Made by a program: the position numbers and the translations under genes. Below are positions 11,921 through 24,945 of a stretch of DNA of 64,000 nt, piece after piece. Each line of letters opens with the position of its first letter. Positions within the stretch are counted from its first letter, which is position 1. The stretch lies in contig NC_088809.1 of assembly GCF_011386835.1 (NCBI RefSeq), positions 1,869,001 to 1,933,000 of the forward strand, written 5' to 3'. The notes under the pieces are model-generated. The model made no database searches. It was not told where the DNA came from and saw nothing but the letters and a program-made list of their open reading frames with translations. Source of the DNA: Chrysemys picta bellii. Its lineage: Eukaryota > Chordata > Testudines > Emydidae.

Positions 11921-13700
11921 CGGCTCTGGGAAGGTGGATGTTTCATGCCCGGAGAGACCGAGCTATGCCATGTCATTCCAGAGGAGACCAGCCCTTGTTT
12001 GGAGTGAGGTGAGCACGCCAGGCCAGCGAGCGGCTTTGAATTTCTGCAGCATTAGCGGAGTTCCCTTCCGTCACCGGGCTGCTCTGATTAGCCCACGTTT
12101 GTATCTCGCTGGCGGATGGAACTCCTAGGGGTGTAAGTCAGCCTGGGACTCCGGTGCCAATTTATCCTCGTCCAGAGGAACCCTGCACAGCCCGGGGCAC
12201 TGGACTTCACGGCTCGGCTAGACACTAAAAAGCAGAGCCTCGGGAAAGACCTGGATTTATGGCTCATCACAACACTCTGTAGCCCACTGACCCCCGTCTC
12301 CTGCTGAGTGTTAACCTCCAATGGGCTCGTGCAACAGGTGTGAAGTCCTTACGCTGACCAATCCGCTCCTGACACTCAGCGCCCCAGCCCCAGCCTTAGG
12401 GAAGGGCTCTGCATGCCCCGAAGCTGGGCCAATAAAAGCTATTACCTCCCCCCTCCTTGCCTCTGCAGCAGCCAAAGACCTGAAGCTACTCCGGTTTACA
12501 CCAGCCGGGGATCTGGCCCAAGAATTCATTTTGCTCTTTCCTTCCAGTGCCGGGCGGGAGCTTAACCAAAGGCCCATGGTCAGCGCTGCCAACTCACCCA
12601 GCTGTATTGGGAGCTCGTGACAGCTGGTGCCTGCCGAAAGCCCCCGCTCCTGGAGGCCTGGGACTGCAGGAGAAACAGCTTCTAAGAAGCCATTTCACGT
12701 TCTAACCCTGCTGCTGCGGGATAGGCTGGAGATGTGGCCCTGCCCGGCTCACAAACCGCAAGGCCAAGCTGGAATTATTTAAAACTCACCTGATCTGGGG
12801 GAGTCCCGGCTCCCGATTGCTGAGTGCCTGGGGGCAGCAGTACCGGAGCTGGCATCCGCAAGTGTAGCTCAGCCCTGTGGCCTGGCCGGGAGCCCTTTCC
12901 CGCTTGCTGATGGCAGGCGCTTGCAGCAAGGCCTTGGCAGAGCCACACACCTCGCACCAGCTGCAATGGGCCCTGACTCCAACCCCCACCGCTGGCCACA
13001 CCCCTCCCCTCTCCTCCAGAGCTGTTGCTAATTAAGATCCTGGGAGCAATCTGCAAACCCCGAGCAAACCAGTCTCCGAGGCCCGCTGCACAACATCAAT
13101 GAATTCTCCCTTCTGGCACTTGGCCCTGACACTGCAGAGGTTTAAATGAGCACATGGGGCAAGGCAACTGACCCACAACTGTCGTGTGTGTCCGGACTCA
13201 GTGACAGAATTCAGGGTTTGCTCCTTCTCTCTCCGGTTGGCCCTGCGGAGCCAGCCCAGCTGAGGGAGAAGGACCTGGTCTGGTCTGGCTCTGGGGGGCT
13301 CATCACCGGGAGAATTGTTCATTAAGCTTCAGTTGCAGAATCTTCGCTCCTGGGGATGAGGCGTGAGCCAGCCAGTGGCCAGCTTGAGTGATCCCTGGGA
13401 GGAGCCTGCCGGGCTGGCAGCTAGAGAAAGAAACAGCTTTTCGCTTGTAATTTGGGCAAATTTGAACCAGCGCCGCTGAGGGATAATGGACGTGGAACTG
13501 CACAATGCCAGCGTCTCAGAGCCACTTTCTGGTAAACATCAGGGCTCCAGCAGCTGTTCTTGGAAGCGTACAGCAGGTAGCCCCATGTTTGCTTAACATG
13601 AAATGAACAGGACGGCAGGGCACACGCTTCCCTCACTGCCAGGCACCGTAATTCTACTGCTTTGAATTCCTCCCCTGCGGCTCCCTGAGCGCCGAGAGGT
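11921..13700. other. Intergenic sequence without a supported gene
   Basis: I see no exon-like frame, RNA gene or identifiable repeat. All open frames are short and unlike known proteins. Confidence 0.4.
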
Positions 13701-13734
13701 TGTGATGTCGTCACAGGTGACTTGTGACATCACA
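13701..13734. promoter_or_regulatory. Second inverted pair of TGTGATGTC / GACATCACA motifs
   Basis: TGTGATGTC at 13701-13709 and its reverse complement GACATCACA at 13726-13734 flank a 16-base spacer. The same nonamer pair forms the palindrome 4.2 kb to the left. Confidence 0.35.
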
Positions 13735-13807
13735 GGTGAGCCGGCCGCTGAGGGAAATGCTTCCAAACAGTAGGCAGAGAGCTAGATGGAACTAGAATTT
13801 TTATCTA

Positions 13808-14345
13808 ATATTACACACACACACTGCAACAACACACACTGCATCAACACACACAGACAGCATCAACATACACACACACACAGAGCTTGTATCTCACACA
13901 CACACGCACACACACACAGAGCCTGCATCAACACACCCACCCATACACAGCCTGCATCACATATGCACACACAGAGCCTACATCAACACACATACACGTA
14001 CACACAGAGCCTACATCAACACACCCAGACAACACCAACACACACACACAGCCTGCACCAACACACACACACAGCCTGCACCAACACACCCAAACATCAA
14101 CACACACAGCCCGAACCAACACACAACAACAACACACACAGAGCCTGCACCAACACACACAAACACCAACACACACAGAGCCTGCACCAACACACCCAGA
14201 TAACACCAACACCAACAGAAACACACAGTGCCTGCACCAACACACAGACACACACCTGCACTAACGCACTCAGACACCACCACACACACACAGCTTGCAC
14301 CAACATTCAAAGACACACACCCACACCGACACACAGCACCAAACA
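13808..14345. repeat. CA-rich compound minisatellite
   Basis: ACACAC tracts are interleaved with a recurring GCCTGCA(C/T)CAACACAC-type unit over about 540 bases. The repeat gives long His/Thr-rich plus frames and Cys/Val-rich minus frames in several registers at once. That pattern is expected of a simple repeat and not of a gene. Confidence 0.9.
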
Positions 14346-16900
14346 CAAACTCTCCCTGTCTCCTAGTTTGAATGTCTCCAGAGCCGGGACGTTCAGCCCA
14401 GCGCTGTTTTCCTCCCTGCTCAGACAGGCCCATCAATCTGGCTGGGCCGCGCTGCGAGTATTTCATTTTTACAGTGCAGCGTGGCAGGGCTCTCCTGACC
14501 CTCACACGCTTCTTTAGGAAACTGATTTCTTGCTGCCATGAAAATCACTTCCAGTTAATTTAAACCAGGGTCAAGAGGAACATGCAGGGACAAAGGAGGC
14601 CAGGGCTTTTTTTCCCCTCCAGCTCGTCTCTCTCTCGCTCTCTGAATTTATTGGCAGCCGTGCCCAGCTGCTAGCAAAGAGGCTGGGACGTGAGGCTGGC
14701 ACAGAGGGCTGCGGCAGCGCCGTGGGCATGGGGACACAGCAGGAGGAAGGAGATGGGGTTCTGAGCTCACTGCCGGCCAGGGAGCTGGTCCCTAACAGTC
14801 ACCTTCTCCGAGGTTACAGGGAGGGATAGCAGGAGCCCGCAGTGACAGCACATCCCCTGGGGAGAGGGGTTCCCACCTGTGCCTCGTAGGAGTGCCCATC
14901 TGATCTCAACCCCCCCCCTCCCCGGACTGTAATTCCCAAGGTCGGCCCCAGAGATCTGCCATCTGGGGAGGAGGGCTCTGCAGCAAGGGCCTCGGGCTGC
15001 CCCCAGCGTTCTCCCATTCTGCTTCCCTGCCGGTGAGAGGCCGGTGCCGGGAGCGCGCCCCAGCGTCGGGTGCAGCACTGCAGAGGGGGCTTGGCGGGCA
15101 GGAGGTGCTTTGTAGCGACTGAGGCACAAGTCAGGACTCATTAACCCCCCACGCGCAGCCCTGTCACTGACCCCATCCTGCCACGCTGCAGACACAGTCA
15201 CTGTGTCCCTGCCAACGTGCCTGGCTCTCAGCACCCGCCTCACCACGCCACCAGCCGGGACAGGAGACGCCTTCCCCTTCAGAGCCGCTGCGGTTTCACC
15301 TGCTGCGGCTGTACATCTGGCTCAGGACACATGCCTTGCCCTGCATGGAGATCAACGCAGGGCACTAGTCCTGGGAGTCGTGTTTCCCTGGTGCCCTTGG
15401 AGAACCGACCTCCGGCCCATTATTGTGCATGGTACTAGTCACATGTTGGTTGCTGCTCTCCACCCCAGAGGTGGCTGCATTTCAGGCATGACGTATATAC
15501 AAAGAGTGGGCCCCCTTGGGGGTCTGGCACACTGAAAGGTTCCTCCAAGGGACAGTTTAAAAGCTGGGGCATCGCCCCAATCCTGTGACTCCGTGACAGC
15601 CAGCAATGTCTCAATATGGGAAGGCAAAATGCCCCTTCACATCATGCCAAGGCCTGCTGACAGCATCAAGGCATGGTCACGTTGCCCCCTCAATGCCAGC
15701 CACAGCCTCCTCTGAGGCCACGAGGTGCCCACCCCGCTGCACCTTCACCTAAAGAAGCAGGTTCAGTCTCAGAGCCTCTGGCTCGGAGGTGCAGGCTGCC
15801 AGGCTGGCCTTAGGGTGAGGCAGGGCAGGGGGTGAGGCCTGGGGCGTTAATGGTGCTGGGCTGCTCCCTCATGCCCTGCTAGCCCTCGTGTAGCGAGCTC
15901 CTGGCTCGCACCTTCAGCCCCACTCAGCCCCTGTCTCCAGTGTGCCCTGGTTTGCACACGGCTGCACTGAAAGGCCCCTGCTCCACTCAGCAAAGCCACT
16001 TCCCCAGCACCTTGGGGTGCAGCATACACCCCTCGCCCCAGCTCACCAGGCCCTGGCATGGCTCTGATATACAGCTGGTTGTTTGCCAGGTATGGAATCA
16101 TTTCCAAGGTCACCTGCCGGGCGCTAGCAAGGCTATTGGCCAACAGGCTCTGTGCCTCAGTTTACCCCCTTCCAGAGGGGTGTCATAATCCACGCTCCCC
16201 CCATATCATTCACACCCATGCAGCTTGGACCTTCCCACGTCCCCTAGCCCCTCCCATCCATCCCCCCTTCCTCCTGCCAAGTCCTACTCTTGTGCTGCGC
16301 GGTGCAGATTTTTGCCCCTCGCTGTTCGGCAGGGTTAGCACAGGACGGCTGGTCCCAGCCCAGGGCTGGAGAGATGACTAAGGAAATAAAGAAACCCAAG
16401 CAGATTGCAGCTGCCGCGGGGAGCGCGGCTCGTTTGTTACTGTCAGCCCTCCCGGAGCACGAGAACTGGCTTCCCAGACAAAGTTTCCTTAGGAGGAGGT
16501 TGGTTTTCTGTGGGCAGAGACTTCTGGGCTGCCAGCAGGAAGGTCTTGCTGCTGCACCAGCAAGCCCCCTGCCTGCTGTGCCCAGCCTTCCTGCTACTCC
16601 TGCCGAGCACCCGGAGGCAGAGGGGGGAGGTGAGGGGTCTGGCTCAGGCGGGGTGCGAGTTGCTAACCGAGGCCCCGTGGGAGAGGCAGAGCGCTGGCTC
16701 CACGCACAGCACAGGCAGGCCTGGGGCACGTGAATGGAGCCTCTGGCAGCGCGTAGGGCACTGCAGAGTTCAGGGGAAATGGGATTTCCAAGCCCTGTTC
16801 ATTGGGCTGCTCCCAAGGCCCTGAGTTCTAATCGAAGAAGGGCCACGGTAAAGCAAAGCGCGCACGCTGGCTCCTCGGCGCCGGACCCCGCAGCAGCACC
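14346..16900. other. Intergenic sequence without a supported gene
   Basis: No convincing gene or RNA is present. Around 16090-16185 a piece with TGTGCCTCAGTTTACCCCC resembles the central part of a SINE, but too little is preserved to classify. Confidence 0.4.
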
Positions 16901-16904
16901 ATCA

Positions 16905-17900
16905 GAGATTCCTGGAGTGCAGGCCAGAAGCAGCACGGTGACCATCGAGTCTGACCCCCTGTGTAGCACGGGCCAGAGACCTGCCCCATGTAATCCCTAG
17001 AGCAGGTCTCTTCTTCACTGTACAGATCGTCAGTGGTGGAGAATCCACATGACCATGTCCAGGGGGTGATGCATGTCTTGTTTCCAGACTGAATGTGTCT
17101 CACTTCAACTTCCAGCCCCGGGATCGGGGTCGACCTCTCTCTGCTGGATTGCAGAGCCCAGTAGCAAATCTCTGTTCCCCGTGCGGGTACTTACAGCCTG
17201 GGATCAAGTCACCCCTGAACCTGTGTGCAGCTAAATAGACTCAACGAGCCAATCTATCACTGTAAGGCAGGTTTTCTAATTCCTTAGTCATTCTCGGGGC
17301 TCTTCTCTGCGCCCTCCCAATTTACCACCGTCCTCCTGGAATTGTGGACCTCAGAACTGGACACGGGATTCCCGCAGCGGTCACACCAGTGCCACACACA
17401 GAGGTAAAATAACCTCTCTGCTCCCACCCGAGCTTCCCCTCTTTCTACAGCCCAGGCGCACATTAGCCTTTTTGGTCACAGTGTCGCACTGGGGGCTTAT
17501 CGCATGATCCCCAAAGGTTCTCCAGAGTTCCTGCGTCCCAGGCTAGAGTCCCGCACCCTGTGAGCATGGCCTAGACGGGCACACTTGCATTTAGCTGTAT
17601 TAAAAGGCATGTGGTTTGTTTGCACCTAGTTTACCAAGTGGTCCAGATCTCCGCATCAGTGACCTGTCCTCTTCATTGTTACCAATCCCCAATTTTTGTG
17701 TCATCTGCAAACTGGATCGGTGACGATTTGATGTTTTCTTCCAGGTCTTTGATAAAACTGTTAAATGGCACAGGGCCAAGAGCTGACCCCTGCAGGACCC
17801 CAATAGAAACATGCCCTCTCCGTGATGAGTCCCGTTTCCACGCCAATCGCTTCGCCAGCTTTTAAGCCATTTAATGTGGGCCATGTTCATTTCATCTTCT
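16905..17900 (-). repeat. Old CR1 LINE fragments, minus strand
   Basis: Read on the plus strand, the interval carries the reversed 3' part of CR1-type LINEs. A decayed 3' segment around 16910-17100 includes TCTGACCCCCTGTGTAGCAC. A better kept segment around 17460-17890 includes TGTCATCTGCAAACTGGATC, CTTCCAGGTCTTTGATAAA and CCCTGCAGGACCCCAATAGA. Frames are broken throughout, so it is a non-coding relic. CR1 is the dominant LINE of turtles, crocodilians and birds. Confidence 0.75.
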
Positions 17901-18039
17901 TCTAGTGTGTTAGCGCCATGCCACAGCCCCCTCCCCCCCAGCCCCACGCAGGGCTCAGGGGTGCACGGGGCACCCAGCTCCCCCTGAATTAGTCAGCGGC
18001 CGCGAAGCCGGGCTTCCCTGGCACCGTCGATTGTGTGCA

Positions 18040-18210
18040 GCCAGCGGCAGAGGAGTCATTTTTGCCATTTAACATTTCATGGAGAATTAATTATTCGTCA
18101 CGCTCTGCGTGAAAAGCTGAAGCAGGTACAGCCATTCAAAGAGCTGGCTCCCGCAAGGAGCATGATCAAACCAGGGAAAGTGGTGAATTATTCACACTGG
18201 CAAACGCAGG
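18040..18210. promoter_or_regulatory. Candidate conserved non-coding element
   Basis: An AT-rich island with homeodomain-type cores (GAGAATTAATTATTCG) stands in GC-rich surroundings and has no repeat signature. This is inference from composition. Confidence 0.2.
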
Positions 18211-20536
18211 GAAGGCGCTCGCCCTTAATGGAGCAGGGCGGCTCGTGCAGGGCGCTGAGACCAGCGCCAGAGAGAGACCATCTCAGTGCAGCTCTACCGG
18301 GGGACTCGAGGGAGGCCTCTCCCGCCAAGCCCTGGGGTAGCTCGCACTGCCGCTGCCCACGCTGTGTGGAGAGAGGCCGTCGGTTCCCAGGGCCTGCCTC
18401 AATGATGAATACACGTGCAATCAGCAAGCGCAAACGGGGCTCTGCTTGGCTCGCACCCCTGAAGACACCCGCCGGTAATATCCGAGCCACTAACTGCCAC
18501 ACATACGCTAGGGGATCCAGCATCTAGGGGCCTCCAGCCAGCAGCAACGCGATGGTCGACTAGTAGAAATCAGATCCTAGATCTCAGTGCAATGTGGGGT
18601 AAGACCTCCCTGCTGCTCCCCAGGGTCCTTGCCCCTCACAGCCCCTCCGCCACTTGATCTGCCTGGCCGCGACTTCCTATGGCCAGGGCTCCTGCTTGCA
18701 GCTGAGGGTTTGCACTGGCGCAGCCATAACAGAGAGGTGCTTTGCTGCACTGTCAGTGCGCCAGTATCTGGGGCCTGCCCTTTGGGTGGCCCAGCCGCCC
18801 TTCCCAGCACTCCAGGTGTCAGCACAGAAATGCACTGATTAGCATCACCTGGCCTGTCAGAGCTGGGCGAAGGAACCCAGTGCTCCCGGGGGCCATGTGC
18901 TATCAGAGAGAAGGGCCTTGAACCCACTCGGCTGATTCCTGGTGGCCCGGCTCACAGGCTGTGCAGCTCCCTGGCCTGTGGGAGCAGAGCCGCACGCTGA
19001 CCAAGCAGCAATCACTCTCCGGGCGGGTGTGGGCAGGAGATTGCATGAAAGGAGCCGTGAGACCAGCACATCTTGTCTGCAGCAGCTGTGGTAATTGAAC
19101 ATTCTTGGCTATTTTCTAGGTAACCAGTTGAAAGCTGCAGAGATTAAATTTCCAGGCAACGTTTTGTTGTTCAGGGCACAGCTCAGTTAATTAAAAGGGA
19201 AGGAAAAGGCTGACCACTGGGGCAAGGGAAGCCGGGCCTCGTGCTCGCAAGCGATACAGGGGGCACGTGGGGGACAGCAGGGAATAGCAGCCATGTGTGT
19301 CTTCTCGTTAATTGCATTGGAGACGTAAGGCAAAAGGACCCAGCACCGTTCGAGCCCCTCTGCCGCCTCACACGTGGACCTAGGAGCCTGATGGCCTGAG
19401 ACGCACCAGCCTAGGCGGAATAGATGAGCCTTGAGCTGGGAAAAACCCTTCATGTCCAGGCCCAGGACCCTGCCCGAGTCCAACCCCAGCCCTCAGGGTA
19501 GCCTGGGAGATGATTCTGCATGGCAGGTGGTGCTGGGAGAGGATGGGGCAAAGCCAGGATGCGCCGGGACCCGGTGTATGCCTACTAAGACTCCACTTCA
19601 GCTAGCCAGCCAGGCGCTTTGCTCAGCTGCATCCGAGGGAGAGAAGGCGCCCGCCCCGTTCTTGTTTGCACCTGGTCCAATGGAAGCGTTTGACTCCACA
19701 GCAGCTCACATTTACTTTCTTGTTGCATTCGCTTCCAGCACAATTCTCCTGATTCCCGGAGCAGTAGGATTTGAAATTAGTTTCTTCATCTGAAGGAAGA
19801 GTTGGTTTCTTACTTAGAAACCCCCTTTTCTCTCTGCTCCCCCCTTCCTGCCCTCTGCCCCAGCAGAGCACCCCCTGCCTGGGGCTCCCAGAGGGACTGC
19901 CCACCTGTGCCCACAGCAAGCTTCCACCAGGGCTGGGGGCTGCAGCGGCATTGTCTGATCAATTACAAACTGCATTTTAAATACCTAAAAACTTAGTAAA
20001 AGCCTGTAAACCCAGCGGGAGCTGGAGAGCAGCTTCAGCTTGAAAGCAATTCTTTAGCATAAAACGTGTTGATAAACCAGGAGGTCGTGAATCATGAGCC
20101 GCACTGCGGGGACCGGGGGAATAGAAAGAGGGTTTAAAGAGTGTGTGGAGAGATGTAAATTTGAAAAATGTCCCTGTGTTCTCCTCTGGTGCTGGTGCTG
20201 ATTCCCAAGTGCATCCAGGGCCCTTTGCAAAGGAACAAAGCCGGGCCGAGGCCTGCCCACGCGCCTGGCTGAAGACGTGCTAGCCGGCCCATTGTTCCAA
20301 GGAGACGGCTCGTGGGAGTCCGCAGGACTCACACTGCACTGCAGCCCAGCAAAGGCAGCAAAATCGGCTCTTGCGGTGATCCCAGCTCTCATCCCAGATT
20401 GGCACCATCTGACCCTCAGCTCAGTGAGAACTTGCCATGTGTCCACGCACGGGTCTCCAGACCTTCCTGGATGGAAATAACTCCCGACGGTGGCACTTGT
20501 GGATTCACCCCACTTCCAATGTCACTGAAGTGGTGC

Positions 20537-20629
20537 AGGTGAGTGGGCAGGGCTGGGCTGGTTGGCTACCTGGCTGCTCCCCCAGCAGGTGAGTGGGACC
20601 CGCAGGGCAGGGCTGGCTGGCTACCTGGG
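20537..20629. repeat. Two-copy tandem repeat, about 50 bases per unit
   Basis: CAGGTGAGTGGG ... CAGGGCTGG ... TGGCTACCTGG occurs twice in a row with small differences. Confidence 0.6.
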
Positions 20630-22069
20630 GGAGGCTATAAGGTCCAGGTGCTCTAATGCTGCTCCTCCTTCTGCCCCCTCCCCTCTGCCCTGCACCACCA
20701 ACCCCTCCCGTGTCAGTTTGCTGGGGACCCAACAGTCGCATGGGCTTGACCTGCATCTGGCATCTCCACACAGGCACCGGGCTGGCTGCCTTTGTGTGTG
20801 TGTGTGTCACCGTTACTGCTACAGGGCCCCAAGACAGGTACCTGTGCAGACTGAGGCTAGTGTCTCCATAGGCGATGCCCAGGCCGCCCCCCACCCTGTG
20901 CCCTCAGGCGCCGGGCTGAGTTGGTCTCAGCTGGGAGTCGCCTCCCTCTGAGCCATCCCCGTACACTGCCCGCTTTCCCACAGCCAACAGCTGGGCGCGG
21001 TGCCCCTGCTGTGACAGTAGCTGCCCTGCATGGAGGGTTCAGTCGGGAAGTGACCAAACCCTTTGCTGTCCAAGCTGCACAGCCCTGGGCCGGAGCAAAC
21101 CCCCGGGACCCAGCTGGGCCGTATGGGTCCTGAGCCGACGGGGAGAGGCGCCCAAGGTGAAGCTGCAGCAGCTGCCAGGAGCCATCAACGCGCCGGTTAA
21201 GACTTTCCATGTCGGCAAAGGCCAAGGACGGCTGTAGTTGGAAGTCAGTCGAGGCCCGATTCAGCAGTGCCCGGTGGAGTCGGGAACACCTGTGCAGAGC
21301 AGGTGCAAAAGGAACAGGGCCAGATTTTCAATGGCTCTGCGCCCAGCCACTCCCACCAGGACCCTGCGAGCTTGGCAGCACCCGAAGGCCGGGCTCCTGG
21401 AGGGATCAGGGCAGCCACCTCCTGTGCTCCTGGGCGGAGGAGTGAGCGAAGCCACACGGCTCAAGGCCAAGCATGTCTCCAAGGGAAGTGGAGAGTGAGG
21501 ACAGCCAGAGTTCTCACAGTTACAGCTAACACACACGTGAAACCTCCTACGCCCAGGCATACGCCCGTCTCTGCCTCGGCGGCTGGGGCGCTGTGACACC
21601 GCCCACCATGCTGAGAGGAATTGCCTCCTTGCTTCCTCAGGCTCCCATTGTCTCTTAGACTGTAGGTCTCTTGGTCTTGTGTGTGTACAGCGCCATGCAC
21701 GCTGGGCCTAGGCCATGGCTGGGGCTGCTAGCGGCTCTATATAGCTAATAACTATCAGCGATCAGGATGGGATCGCATGGGGGGGCAGCTTAGCCCACAT
21801 CTGCCACTGGGATGTTCCTCCGAGAACCTGCTGGCAGAGACAGGACCCTGGGCCCGCCACGCTGGCAAGGCCTGTGTTCCTCAGGCAGGCTCTTCAAGTT
21901 CCCCTGTGCTTCCTCTCGCTTTCCTTTTATCTGATCGGAATCTTTTTCTTTTAAGCATTTGCACAACTTCCATTCCCTGCCTGCAGCAGGGCCCGGCTCC
22001 ACGCCTGGTGGGTCTGGTAATTCCCGCCTCCTCCTGTCATGGTTCGGGACTTTCCCTGCCTTACAAACG

Positions 22070-22270
22070 TGATTAAGGCTCCATGCTACCTAATAAATTA
22101 CCGGGAGATTAGCAGTCAGGGGGGCAAAATAAATGATATTTAACATTTTGTAATAACAACAATTAACCAGTAAATAATGTCTTTTAAACTGCAAAAGCCC
22201 AAGTAAATTAATTCTTCTAATTAGCTGTCAAGTAATAAAAAAAACCTGCAGGTTCTGTGTGTTATTGTCG
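22070..22270. promoter_or_regulatory. Candidate conserved non-coding element, AT-rich
   Basis: About 200 bases are dense in TAAT/ATTA homeodomain cores, for example TTAATTCTTCTAATTAGC and CAACAATTAACCAG, inside GC-rich DNA. There are no repeat hallmarks. It is the strongest-looking of the AT islands in the window, but conservation has not been measured. Confidence 0.3.
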
Positions 22271-22419
22271 GCGTCTCCCAAATCCAGGCAAAGCTCCCCT
22301 CCAGCCTCCCGATCTCGTTACAAGGGAGCCCTCTGCACTGGCTGGCTAGCCCTGTTCACTGCTAATCAGCGCTTTGGGCTCCGTGTTCCCCAGTCACATG
22401 GCATGTAGTTAACACAGCC

Positions 22420-22633
22420 ACGAACACACACAGACACATCCACATGCACACCACTGCACACACACATACAGACACAGCCCATGCACCCGTGTACACACAG
22501 CCACACAAGCACAGTGCTGTGCACACACACACAGACACAGCCCATGCACCCGTGTACACACAGCCACACACGCACACCCAGCGCACACCCAGCGACACAG
22601 CATACACGTACACACAGGCATGCATACACACTG

Positions 22634-22675
<42 letters not shown>

Positions 22676-22775
22676 CACATGCACACGTGTGCAGACATGC
22701 GCATACACTGCATGTGCACAGATTCCCACACGCAGACACTGCACGCACACTCATCGGTACACACACACACAGGCT
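22420..22775. repeat. CA-rich repeat with an internal duplication of about 66 bases
   Basis: ACACAC-rich sequence in which CAGCCCATGCACCCGTGTAC plus flanks occurs twice, about 66 bases apart. A pure (CA)n stretch follows near 22634-22675. Confidence 0.9.
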
Positions 22776-23866
22776 GCACAGAGCTATACTTACCCAGCTG
22801 CTGAAAGACCACAACTTGCCAAGATTCCTGCGTGGTACGGTTCCTGCCCGGCAGCAGCTCCGAGCGCGGGTTTGCTGCCTTGCTCTGGCTCCCTTTCTTA
22901 GGGAATGACTGTCGGTGTTGGCGGTTGGGGCTTTTTTAAAAACCTCCCAATAAATGTCACCTGCTGCGACTCCCCCGACGCCCGGATCACGTATCAGCCA
23001 CCTGCTGCCACTGCGTGCGGCTCTTGTCAGCACCAGCTTTAAACACTTCCCCTGCCGCTGGCGCCTGCTGGGACTTTAAAGCCAGCAGGCCCCGTCCTAG
23101 CCCACGCGGGTCAGCAGCCTGTCCTCGCCCTGTGGGCACAGAGCTACGCGGCTCAGCACCCACACCACACAGCCCCACAGGCTCCATAGTTATTCAGCGG
23201 GGGGAGGGGAGACCACAGAGACCACACGTGGCCCACGCCTTTGGCCTGGTCACTGTCCAGCCCACCCCCCTGCTCCAAACCTGCCCCCGCTCTGCGGGTG
23301 CTGCGAGCTGGATCCCAGCCCCTGACTGGCCACCCTCACTAACGAAACAAACCAGCCCCTGGCTCCTACGCCCCCAGGCACCAAGATGTGGGAGTTCTGC
23401 GGCACGGCCCCATCTCTCGCGCGACATTGCAAACACCAGCCTGCGCTGAGCAGGACAGAGTGGCTGGCTGCATCCAGAGAGCCCAGGCATCGCATGCCCC
23501 CCGCGGCCCAGCCTGGGCATCCCCGGCCTGGGACACCAGGTGCCACGGCCTTGTGCCGGTGCCAGGCAGGGGAAGGGACTGGCGAGGGCAGCGAGGTTTA
23601 GCAAACAACGCTGGCTAATCCCTAGCACTGAATTACGCTGAATTCCAGAACTGCTCCTGTCCTTCGGAGACCTCCCCACTCAGAGCTGCCCTGGGCTGGA
23701 AGCACATTCCCTGGCTCCTGCAGATTGGGGAGGGCTCCAGCCCCAGGCCCTGTCTGTCTAAGGACGCGCTACGCATGCCCACGGGCTGTCAGCTCATTGG
23801 CTGCCCCCTTTCCCAGTGACTGGCTGGTGGCAAGGCTGGTAACTCGCCCCTGGGCACTGGCGTTCG
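22776..23866. other. Intergenic sequence without a supported gene
   Basis: GC-rich mixed sequence with no exon, RNA gene or repeat that I recognise. Confidence 0.4.
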
Positions 23867-24002
23867 GAAGGGAACCATGATGCTGGCACCACGCTCCATC
23901 CAGCAGTTCTGCCCTAGGAAAGCAGGTCTCTGGCCCTTGCGATCCAGGGGGTCAGATGAGATGATCACAGTGGTTCCTTCTGGCCTTGGAATTGATGGGT
24001 CA
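23867..24002 (+). repeat. CR1 3' end fragment, plus strand
   Basis: The terminal CR1 phrase GATGATCACAGTGGTTCCTT followed by CTGGCCTTGGAATTGATGGG is present on the plus strand. Only the last 100-140 bases of the LINE remain. Confidence 0.65.
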
Positions 24003-24945
24003 GCCGGCACCCTGGGCAACCAGCCCCTGCCAGCTAGCCTTGGCACCATGGGCATGGGTGTGAGGGAGCCAGGCACACTGGGAGTGGGGGGTCTTGCTGC
24101 CTGGCCTGGCTCACCGTCCAGCTCTTCTGGGGGTCTGCATCTTCTAGGCTGGGCCCCTGGGCAGTGCAGCCGGGGCAGGCAAGTGAGAGCCCTGGCAAGA
24201 GACATGATCTCAGCTCGGGCGGGTGAAGGAGAAGGGCCAGGCCTGGCATCCTCAGCCCCTCCTCCTGTGTCTCTCTCGCCTGCGCTGCCTTGGCCTGCTT
24301 CCCACCTGCGCCCACACCTCGGTGCTGGCGCCTTCCTTGTGCTCCATTTCCTCTCCTGCTCTTTTCCCCTCCGCCAGCTCGCTGTCTCGGCCCATCGCTG
24401 TCTCCTCCCCGCTCATGCGGACGCAGCCGAGTTCCCCGTGCTGTGGCGGACCCAGGCGAGCGCGTCGCATGCTGCAGACAGGAGGGAGATAAAGGGGAGC
24501 TCCCTGCCAACAGAGCTGGGCTACACAGCTCTGTGCCCCGCAGCTCAGCCAGCTGCTAAACGACCCTGCCAGGCTGCAGCTGGCAACGAGCAGAACATGC
24601 TTCCTGGCTGGCAGCTGCCGTGCCCAGGGGCGGGGCGAGCAGAGAGAAGCTCCCCTGACCGGCTGCAATTGGGGCTTGAACCCTGTGGAGCAGAGGGAAC
24701 GGCTCCAGCTGTGACAAAGGAGGGGAGGAAACCACACAGCATTTCTTCACTGCTGCGGGGAGTGAGTTTTATGGGAGCAGCGCGGGAGAGAGGCATAAAT
24801 ATCCCGTGCCCTGGGCTGCACAGAGGTGGCGATTTTATCCTGGCGAGTGATGAAAGGCCTTAAATCCAGCTGCCGGTTAAGCCACTGAAGAATTATAGTG
24901 AGGATGAAAGCAGTGTCCCCTGGCCCTGGCAAGTGTGCTGGGCCC
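24003..24945. other. Intergenic sequence without a supported gene
   Basis: An open frame of more than 300 codons crosses this stretch but spans the CR1 fragment and unrelated sequence and has no recognisable domain. I treat it as chance. Confidence 0.4.

Larger units (their letters stand above)
17901..22069. other. Intergenic sequence without a supported gene
   Basis: No supported exon is present. It includes two AT-richer islands (about 18040-18210 and 19920-20180) and a short two-copy tandem repeat near 20537-20629. Confidence 0.4.

Noticed and set aside
13786..14517. 243-codon His/Thr-rich frame and Cys-rich antisense frames
   Set aside because: Translation of CA-rich repeats in several registers, not a gene.
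22362..23033. 223-codon Cys/Val-rich minus frame
   Set aside because: Mostly translation of the CA-rich repeat at 22420-22775.
23877..24863. 328-codon plus frame
   Set aside because: Crosses a CR1 3' end and unrelated sequence. No domain and no splice context.
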